From an uncultured Clostridia bacterium (GTDB lineage Bacteria > Bacillota > Clostridia > TANB77 > CAG-508): 11,861 bases of DNA. Of this stretch, positions 7,536 to 11,861 are shown piece by piece. Location of the stretch: assembly GCA_944386335.1 (NCBI GenBank), contig CALXAQ010000071.1, positions 1-11,861 of the forward strand, in the 5' to 3' direction. The notes under the pieces are model-generated. The model saw only the letters and a list, made by a program, of their open reading frames with translations, was not told the DNA's origin and did not search any database. Made by a program: the position numbers and the translations under genes. Numbering within the stretch: position 1 is the stretch's first letter; every line of letters begins with the position of its first letter.

Positions 7536-7883
7536 TTAATCTACAATTTTATCTCCTAATTTTTTACCACCTAACACATGAAAATGAATATGCATTACTT
7601 CTTGTCCAGAATCTTTTCCACAATTAGCAATTACTCTATAGCCTTGTTCTTTAAAACCTTCTTGTTCTGCAATTTTATTAATAGTGGTATAAATTTTACC
7701 AATTAATGCTTCATCTTCTGGTTTTAAATCTGTTAGCATACTAATATGTTTTTTAGGTACTACTAAAATATGAATAGGTGCTGCTGGATGAATATCTTTG
7801 AAAGCTAATATTTCTTCTGTTTCATACACTTTTTCTGTTGGAATTTCTCCCTTTACAATTTTACAAAAAACACAATCTTCCAT
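7536..7883 (-). CDS. HIT family (HINT-type) nucleotide phosphoramidase
   Basis: A 115-residue histidine triad protein, the full usual length for the HINT branch. The triad is H98-I-H100-F-H102-V-L-G-G near the C-terminus. C4 and C7 (CVFC), with H50-region and triad histidines, resemble the zinc site seen in many bacterial members. The middle contains FKDIHPAAPIHILVVPKKHI, the typical nucleotide-binding segment. Family members hydrolyse AMP-linked phosphoramidates such as aminoacyl-adenylate by-products in the cytoplasm. Its position 68 bases after alaS is suggestive because aminoacyl-tRNA synthetases release such adenylates, but that link is inference. GGAAGGAG precedes the ATG. A 7+7-base dyad (7903-7918) sits just upstream of the ribosome-binding site. 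A good terminator follows. Confidence 0.94.
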   Translation of the reverse strand: MEDCVFCKIVKGEIPTEKVYETEEILAFKDIHPAAPIHILVVPKKHISMLTDLKPEDEALIGKIYTTINKIAEQEGFKEQGYRVIANCGKDSGQEVMHIHFHVLGGKKLGDKIVD

Positions 7884-7951
7884 GATTTACTCCTTCCTTA
7901 TGAGAGATAACTATCTCTTCTACTTCATTACCTATCTTTTTCTTTAAAAAT

Positions 7952-9712
7952 CTACTCTAAAATTGCTTTAATACGTCTTACTCCTGCTGAGCTTGCTTCC
8001 TCTTTTTTGATTACAAAATGTCCTAATTCTGAAGTATTTTTCACATGTGGTCCACCGCATAATTCTTTTGATACATTCCCGATAGAATATACAGTAACCA
8101 TATCTGGATATTTTTCAATGAACATACATTCTGCTCCAGATTTTAGTGCATCTTCTTTTTTCATTTCTTCTACTGTAACGGGAAGAGCTTCTTTAATCCA
8201 TTCGTTTACTAAGTCCTCTGTTTTCTTTTTCTCTTCATCTGTTAATTTATGGTCACTGGTAAAGTCAAAACGCATTCTTTCTGGTGTAATATTAGAGCCT
8301 TTTTGGTGAACATCTTTATTGACTACTATTTTTAATGCTGCATTTAGTAAATGAGTAGCTGTAAAAAAAAAAAAAAACATCTCTCCATTTCCAGATAATC
8401 CGCCTTTAAATTTTTGCTCTGAACCTGCTCTAGATTTTTCTTGATGTTCTTTAAATTTTTGTGCAAAACCTTCTTCGTCTACTTCTATTCCTTTTTCATG
8501 TGCTAATTCTACTGTTAATTCTAAAGGGAAACCATAAGTGTCATAAAGCTTGAAAGCTAAATCTTTTTCCATCTTGTTTCCTTGTAAATGTGCTACTATT
8601 TTTTCAAATTCTTTTAATCCCTTTTCTAATGTACGATTAAATTTCTTTAATTCGTTCGTTAAAACATCTAGCACAACTTCTTTATTTTTAGTTAGCTCTG
8701 GATAATAGTCTTTATATTTTTCTATAATCATTTCTGCTAATATTCTTTCAAATTCGCTTTCCAAATTGATACCAATTTTCTTAGCATGTCTTATCATTCT
8801 TCTAATTAATCTTCTTAAAATGTATCCTTGGTCTGTGTTAGATGGTTTTATACCGGAATCATCTGCTGCAATAAATACAGCTGTACGAATATGGTCTGCT
8901 ATAATACGAATACTCCTTGGATTTTCCTCATAAGTTGTTTGAGACATTTCTACAATTTTCTCTATCATATCTTTCCAAATAGAAGTTAAATAGTTATCGT
9001 CTACTCCCTCTAAAATAGCTACTGTTCTTTCTACACCCATACCTGTATCTACATTTTTCTTTGGAAGTTCTGTAATTGTGCCGTTTGCATGTTTTTCGTA
9101 TTGCATAAATACATTATTCCATATTTCTACCCATCTTTCATCTTCTGGGTCATGTTTTTTTGGTACTGGTTCATTACTTCTCCAATAAAATATTTCTGTA
9201 TCTGGGCCACAAGGACCTACCTCTCCTGCTATCCAAAAATTGTTACTTGCATCTAAATAACTAATTCTTTCTTCTGGAATACCTAAACTTTTCCATACAT
9301 TTGCAGATTCTTCATCTCTTGGAACTGTTTCATCTCCTTCAAATACAGTTACTGCTAATTTTTCTACTGGTATGTTTAAGACTTTTGTTAAAAATTCAAA
9401 ACTCCATGAAATAGCCTCTTTTTTGAAATAGTCCCCTAAACTCCAATTACCAAGCATTTCAAAAAAAGTATGATGTGTTTTATCTCCAATCTCATCTAAA
9501 TCGGTTAATCTAACACATTTTTGCACGTCTGTTAATCTTGTACCTAATGGGTGAGGTTGTCCTTTTAAATATGGTACTAATGGTTGCATACCTGCTGTAT
9601 TAAATAAACAGGTAGGATCATTTTCTGGAATAAGTGGTGCACTTGGTATAATTTTATGACCTTTACTTTCAAAAAATTTTAAATATTTTTCTTTTAAATT
9701 TACTTCTTGCAT
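7952..9712 (-). CDS. alaS: Alanine--tRNA ligase, short form, with poly-Phe run in the editing site
   Basis: A 586-residue cytoplasmic enzyme that charges tRNA-Ala. Class II catalytic motifs are clear: CLFNTAGMQPLVPYLKG, FFEMLGNWSLGDYF, NVDTGMGVERT and ADHIRTAVFIAADDSGIKPS. The mid-domain runs to about residue 435, then an editing domain with TATHLLNAAL (451-460) and CGGPH (C552, H556), ending SSAGVRRIKAILE. The usual bacterial enzyme has about 870 residues; this one lacks the C-terminal DHHA1/C-Ala region. It ends where known short AlaRS proteins of about 590 residues (for example in Borrelia) end, so it is a short form rather than a truncation. Codons 446-450 are five consecutive TTT, an uninterrupted T15 (8363-8377), where residues ending in the first His of HxxxH are expected. 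The reading frame is kept. AGAGGAG precedes the ATG. It lies 39 bases after mtaB. Confidence 0.93.
   Translation of the reverse strand: MQEVNLKEKYLKFFESKGHKIIPSAPLIPENDPTCLFNTAGMQPLVPYLKGQPHPLGTRLTDVQKCVRLTDLDEIGDKTHHTFFEMLGNWSLGDYFKKEAISWSFEFLTKVLNIPVEKLAVTVFEGDETVPRDEESANVWKSLGIPEERISYLDASNNFWIAGEVGPCGPDTEIFYWRSNEPVPKKHDPEDERWVEIWNNVFMQYEKHANGTITELPKKNVDTGMGVERTVAILEGVDDNYLTSIWKDMIEKIVEMSQTTYEENPRSIRIIADHIRTAVFIAADDSGIKPSNTDQGYILRRLIRRMIRHAKKIGINLESEFERILAEMIIEKYKDYYPELTKNKEVVLDVLTNELKKFNRTLEKGLKEFEKIVAHLQGNKMEKDLAFKLYDTYGFPLELTVELAHEKGIEVDEEGFAQKFKEHQEKSRAGSEQKFKGGLSGNGEMFFFFFTATHLLNAALKIVVNKDVHQKGSNITPERMRFDFTSDHKLTDEEKKKTEDLVNEWIKEALPVTVEEMKKEDALKSGAECMFIEKYPDMVTVYSIGNVSKELCGGPHVKNTSELGHFVIKKEEASSAGVRRIKAILE
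8363..8377 (-). repeat. Homopolymer of 15 T (coding strand) inside alaS
   Basis: Fifteen consecutive A on the plus strand encode Phe446-450. It is the longest homopolymer in the window and the only one of that length within a gene. It replaces the conserved His before TATH of the editing domain. Confidence 0.95.
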
Positions 9713-9751
9713 GTTCTTCTCTCCTCTGCTTTTTTATTGTTTTCCATTATA

Positions 9752-11062
9752 TTACACATTTTGCCCAATTGCAACTGCATAAGACACGAATTCTTCTACT
9801 TTTTCTACTTTTACCTTTTGAATGGTATTTAAAAATTGTAGATTCATTTTTACTTTTATCAGATGATAGTTTGCAGTATGCCCTTTTAAAAATTCTCCAT
9901 CCTCTTCTTCTAATAATACTTCTACTATTTTTCCTATTTCTTTTTCGTTTTGTCCTGCTTCATTTTCGTTAGATAATTCTATTAACCTTTTACTTCTTTC
10001 TTCTTTTACTTTTGCATCTACTTGGTTTGGCATAACAGCTGCTTTTGTACCTTTTCTAGGAGAATAAGGAAAAATGTGCATTTTATAAAAGTCGATTTCT
10101 TTTAAGAATGCATAAGTTTGTGCAAATTCTTCCTCTGTTTCTCCTGGAAATCCTACAATGACATCTGTCGTTAATGCTACATCGGGATAATATTCTCTTA
10201 AAAGATGCACGCAAGCCTTAAATTCTTCTGTAGTATATTTTCGGTTCATCCTTTGCAGTGTAGCATCACATCCACTTTGCAAAGATAAATGAAAGTGCGG
10301 ACATATCTTTTTTAATTTTTGTAATCTATTTAAAAATTCTTTTGTGATAATGGTTGGTTCTAAAGAACCTAAACGAATTCTCTCTATTACCCTAATTGGC
10401 TCTATTGCTTCTAATAAATCTATTAGATTTTTCTTCTCTTTAAAATCTTTCCCATAAGAGGCAATATGAATACCAGTAATAACTACTTCTTTGATGCCTT
10501 CTTCTGCAATTTTTTCTACTTCTTGTACTACATTTTCTATTTTTCTACTTCTTACATGACCTCTTGCATAGGGAATAATACAATAGCTACAAAATCTATC
10601 ACAACCATCTTGCACTTTTACTACTGCTCTTGTTTTATCTGTATACTCTGTTGTGCCAAAATCCAAGAATTCTTTTTGATACATAACATCTGTGATGCAT
10701 TCTTTTTGTGAATGGTCTTTTGCATAGTTTTCTACATATTCTAATATTTTATTCTTTTCATTAATTCCTAATATAAGATTGATTTCTGGTATTTTTTCTA
10801 ATTCCTCTTTCGCTACTTGTGCATAGCAACCACAAGCTACTAAAATTCCTTCTGGATTATGCTCTTTTACTTTTCTTAGCATTTGTCTGGATTTTCTATC
10901 TGCCATATTGGTAACTGTACAAGTATTAATAATATAGATGTCTGCTTTTTCTATAAAATCTTTTATAACATACCCTGCTTTGATAAACTGCTCTGTCATA
11001 GCATTTGTTTCATATTGATTTACCTTACATCCTAATGTATAGAATGCTACTGTTTTTTCCAT
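9752..11062 (-). CDS. mtaB: tRNA t6A37 methylthiotransferase MtaB (radical SAM)
   Basis: A 436-residue iron-sulphur enzyme expected to add a methylthio group to C2 of t6A at position 37 of tRNAs that read ANN codons. The N-terminal domain has the auxiliary-cluster cysteines C12 (TLGCKVNQYE), C48 (NTCTV) and C79 (CGCYAQ). The radical SAM motif C154-x3-C158-x2-C161 (CDRFCSYC) is followed by IIPYARGHVRSR. A C-terminal TRAM-like domain spans about 370-430. TLGCKVNQYET and the PYARG stretch point to MtaB/YqeV rather than MiaB or RimO. It has AAAGGAAT before the ATG and lies 39 bases upstream of alaS, so it is probably first in an mtaB-alaS-HIT operon in which the first two genes serve tRNA function. 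Confidence 0.93.
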   Translation of the reverse strand: MEKTVAFYTLGCKVNQYETNAMTEQFIKAGYVIKDFIEKADIYIINTCTVTNMADRKSRQMLRKVKEHNPEGILVACGCYAQVAKEELEKIPEINLILGINEKNKILEYVENYAKDHSQKECITDVMYQKEFLDFGTTEYTDKTRAVVKVQDGCDRFCSYCIIPYARGHVRSRKIENVVQEVEKIAEEGIKEVVITGIHIASYGKDFKEKKNLIDLLEAIEPIRVIERIRLGSLEPTIITKEFLNRLQKLKKICPHFHLSLQSGCDATLQRMNRKYTTEEFKACVHLLREYYPDVALTTDVIVGFPGETEEEFAQTYAFLKEIDFYKMHIFPYSPRKGTKAAVMPNQVDAKVKEERSKRLIELSNENEAGQNEKEIGKIVEVLLEEEDGEFLKGHTANYHLIKVKMNLQFLNTIQKVKVEKVEEFVSYAVAIGQNV

Positions 11063-11096
11063 TTTTTTCTCATTCCTTTTCTGTAATATCTGTATT

Positions 11097-11158
11097 ATTT
11101 TACCACATTTTTTTACTTTAGGAAAGAGATTTTTAGAAGTTCTTGCATTTTATGTCAA
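11097..11158 (-). promoter_or_regulatory. Candidate promoter region of mtaB-alaS-HIT operon
   Basis: Two minus-strand options. One is a perfect TTGACA (11158-11153) with a weak TAAAAA 17 bases on (11135-11130). The other is an extended -10, TGGTAAAAT (11105-11097), without a good -35. The first overlaps the plus-strand promoter of the small gene. The sequence does not decide between them. Confidence 0.35.
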
Positions 11159-11171
11159 TTTTTAGTATAAT
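11143..11171 (+). promoter_or_regulatory. Candidate sigma-A promoter of the 78-residue gene
   Basis: TTGCAT (11143-11148), 17-base spacer, perfect TATAAT (11166-11171). A start near 11178 would give a leader of about 37 bases ending in AAGGAGG. Confidence 0.75.
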
Positions 11172-11214
11172 CATTCTATAGCAACTATTCATATAAATTG
11201 CAAGGAGGTAACAT

Positions 11215-11451
11215 ATGACAACAATGGAGATAACCAGTGACTATTTAGACGCTTTGTCTGAAGCAGCAAGACAAATTCGGAAAGGTCGAGAAGTTCCTGA
11301 AACTGTTATAGAAAAAGCTATTGGGAAGCGTCCTAACCTTTCCAATTCTCCAGATGCAGATACTATGTTTGATGAGCTTCGTGCTCATAATCGGTATCAT
11401 ACCGAAAGGGCAGCTTTTTTGAATGCTGCATCCCAACTTGCAAACCCTTAA
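11215..11451 (+). CDS. Small protein of unknown function, 78 residues
   Basis: Not recognised. The gene is well supported by AAGGAGG (11202-11208) six bases before the ATG, a strong promoter and an intrinsic terminator just after the stop, so it is a single-gene transcription unit. The protein is hydrophilic and lacks membrane segments, a signal peptide and cysteines. It appears to have helices near residues 8-23 (YLDALSEAARQIRKG) and 48-75 (DTMFDELRAHNRYHTERAA), joined by a Pro/Asn/Ser-rich stretch. Its GC content is about 41% by my count, higher than the A+T-rich genes to its left and closer to the adjoining edge gene, which suggests acquired DNA. A regulatory or phage-type small protein is possible, but no motif supports a specific role. 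Confidence 0.75.
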   Translation: MTTMEITSDYLDALSEAARQIRKGREVPETVIEKAIGKRPNLSNSPDADTMFDELRAHNRYHTERAAFLNAASQLANP

Positions 11452-11454
11452 GCA

Positions 11455-11493
11455 GGGAAAGAGAGAGCAATGAAAATTTGCTCTCCCTTTTTT
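11455..11493 (+). terminator. Intrinsic terminator of the 78-residue gene
   Basis: Stem GAGAGCAA (11463-11470) with TTGCTCTC (11478-11485), a 7-base loop, and upstream GGG (11455-11457) able to pair with CCC (11485-11487) after a bulge. Six T follow (11488-11493). It begins four bases after the stop codon. Confidence 0.8.
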
Positions 11494-11561
11494 ATGTAAG
11501 CGGGCTTTACAATGTCATCCATAGCAACGAAGTTATGAATCTCCGCTTTTATTCTTATTTT

Positions 11562-11861
11562 TTAAAATCTCCAAATATCATTCGCATCTTTTGTGGCTGT
11601 AATTTCAGAGTTCAGAGAAACTACTGGACGAACCCCTAAACTACCGCTGTCATAGTTGCTGCTGCCTACATTGCCATTGCAGTCCACGTTCACCAAACTA
11701 CTTGTGCCGTTAGCATTTGGAGACGCCAACCAATACCCCCAACAATCATCTATACTATCTTGATGCGGAAAATATAAAGTATCATGATAGCCTGTATTTA
11801 CATCTCTAGTTAAATCATAAGAGATTTCTGTTGTTCCTTCTGTATTTCCTATATAATAGCC
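11562..11861 (-). CDS. C-terminal 99 residues of a surface-type protein with a GVRPVVSL (lectin-like) domain; possible diversified region
   Basis: The open frame runs from the right edge to TAA at 11564-11562; the start lies outside the window. The fragment reads GYYIGNTEGTTEISYDL, later CWGYWLASP (40-48), a Ser/Asn/Gly/Asp-rich stretch (49-76) and GVRPVVSLNSEI (76-87), ending DIWRF. The WLASP...GVRPVVSL arrangement is common at the C-terminus of exported proteins of gut Clostridia (DUF6273-like, C-type-lectin-related as I remember it), some of which are targets of diversity-generating retroelements. Codons 49-76 are unusual: 21 of 28 are NNC or NNT and 12 end in C, against three of the first 40. 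The region is about 51% GC compared with about 30% just before it. Function beyond probable surface binding cannot be stated. Confidence 0.75.
   Translation of the reverse strand, partial: GYYIGNTEGTTEISYDLTRDVNTGYHDTLYFPHQDSIDDCWGYWLASPNANGTSSLVNVDCNGNVGSSNYDSGSLGVRPVVSLNSEITATKDANDIWRF
11634..11717 (-). other. Candidate variable region of a diversity-generating retroelement target
   Basis: Codons 49-76 of the edge gene. Codons such as AAC, GGC, GAC, TGC, AGC, AAT, AGT and TAT all differ from AAC or AAT only at the first two positions, as expected after adenine-specific mutagenesis of AAY template codons. The block lies directly before an invariant-type GVRP end. No template repeat or reverse transcriptase is in the window, so this is a hypothesis. 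Confidence 0.4.

Noticed and set aside
7903..7918. Dyad AGAGATA-AC-TATCTCT upstream of the HIT gene
   Set aside because: The centre is two bases and no T-run follows, so it is not a terminator; an operator or short hairpin is possible but unsupported.
7952..9712. alaS as a frameshifted or truncated pseudogene
   Set aside because: The C-terminus matches the natural end of known short AlaRS proteins, and the sequence after the stop shows no continuation of the family.
11245..11436. Minus-strand open frame of 63 codons
   Set aside because: Entirely antisense to the well-supported 78-residue gene and without a ribosome-binding site.
11495..11511. Small dyad TGTAAG-CGGG-CTTTACA downstream of the edge gene, considered as the hairpin that follows a retroelement variable region
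   Set aside because: It is imperfect, short and about 50 bases beyond the stop; too weak to use as evidence.
11562..11861. Search for a template repeat of the possible variable region inside the window
   Set aside because: No second copy of the WLASP-to-GVRP coding block was seen on either strand; any template must lie outside.

Overview
The window comes from a low-GC, Gram-positive-type bacterium, most likely an uncultured gut member of the Clostridia (Bacillota). Base composition is strongly A+T-rich, Shine-Dalgarno sites are strong (AGGAGG, AAGGAG), and sigma-A-like promoters have 17-bp spacers. The gene set also fits: FtsEX with a secreted coiled-coil M23 peptidase, split transketolase, membrane-anchored sortases and a short-form alanyl-tRNA synthetase. 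No rRNA, tRNA, CRISPR array, insertion sequence or origin was recognised, and no gene-free stretch exceeds 300 bases.

Layout. (1) 1-3087, minus strand: a cell-wall division operon, ftsE > ftsX > secreted M23 peptidase > a secreted protein cut by the window edge, behind a candidate promoter at 3059-3087. FtsEX is expected to gate the peptidoglycan hydrolase across the membrane. (2) 3250-5103, minus: the N- and C-terminal transketolase subunits as two adjacent genes, with their own promoter. (3) 5122-6028, plus: a divergently transcribed six-helix membrane protein resembling the YjdF/DUF2238 family, ending in a 15-bp hairpin shared with the converging sortase operon. (4) 6041-7466, minus: two tandem paralogous sortases behind a TTGATA-N17-TATAAT promoter. 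(5) 7500-11158, minus: an apparent mtaB > alaS > HIT operon (tRNA methylthiolation, tRNA charging, nucleotide-phosphoramidate hydrolase) with a good terminator after the HIT gene. (6) 11143-11861: an accessory-looking end. It holds an unrecognised 78-residue plus-strand gene with its own promoter, ribosome-binding site and terminator, then, on the minus strand, the last 99 residues of a protein ending in a GVRPVVSL-type lectin-like domain.

Two points deserve attention. First, the C-terminal fragment at the right edge changes abruptly from about 30% to about 51% GC over roughly 90 bases. In that block most codons are NNC or NNT, coding mainly Asn, Ser, Gly, Asp, Cys and Tyr, just before an invariant-looking GVRP end. 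This is what the variable region of a diversity-generating retroelement target would look like, although no reverse transcriptase or template repeat lies in the window. Second, alaS carries a run of exactly 15 T (coding strand) in frame. It replaces the residues expected before TATH in the editing domain, including the first zinc-ligand His, and looks either like a sequence artefact or a damaged editing site.

Promoters recur with TTGCAA or TTGCAT as the -35 element and an exact 17-bp spacer. Family assignments rest on motifs read by eye; no database search was run.
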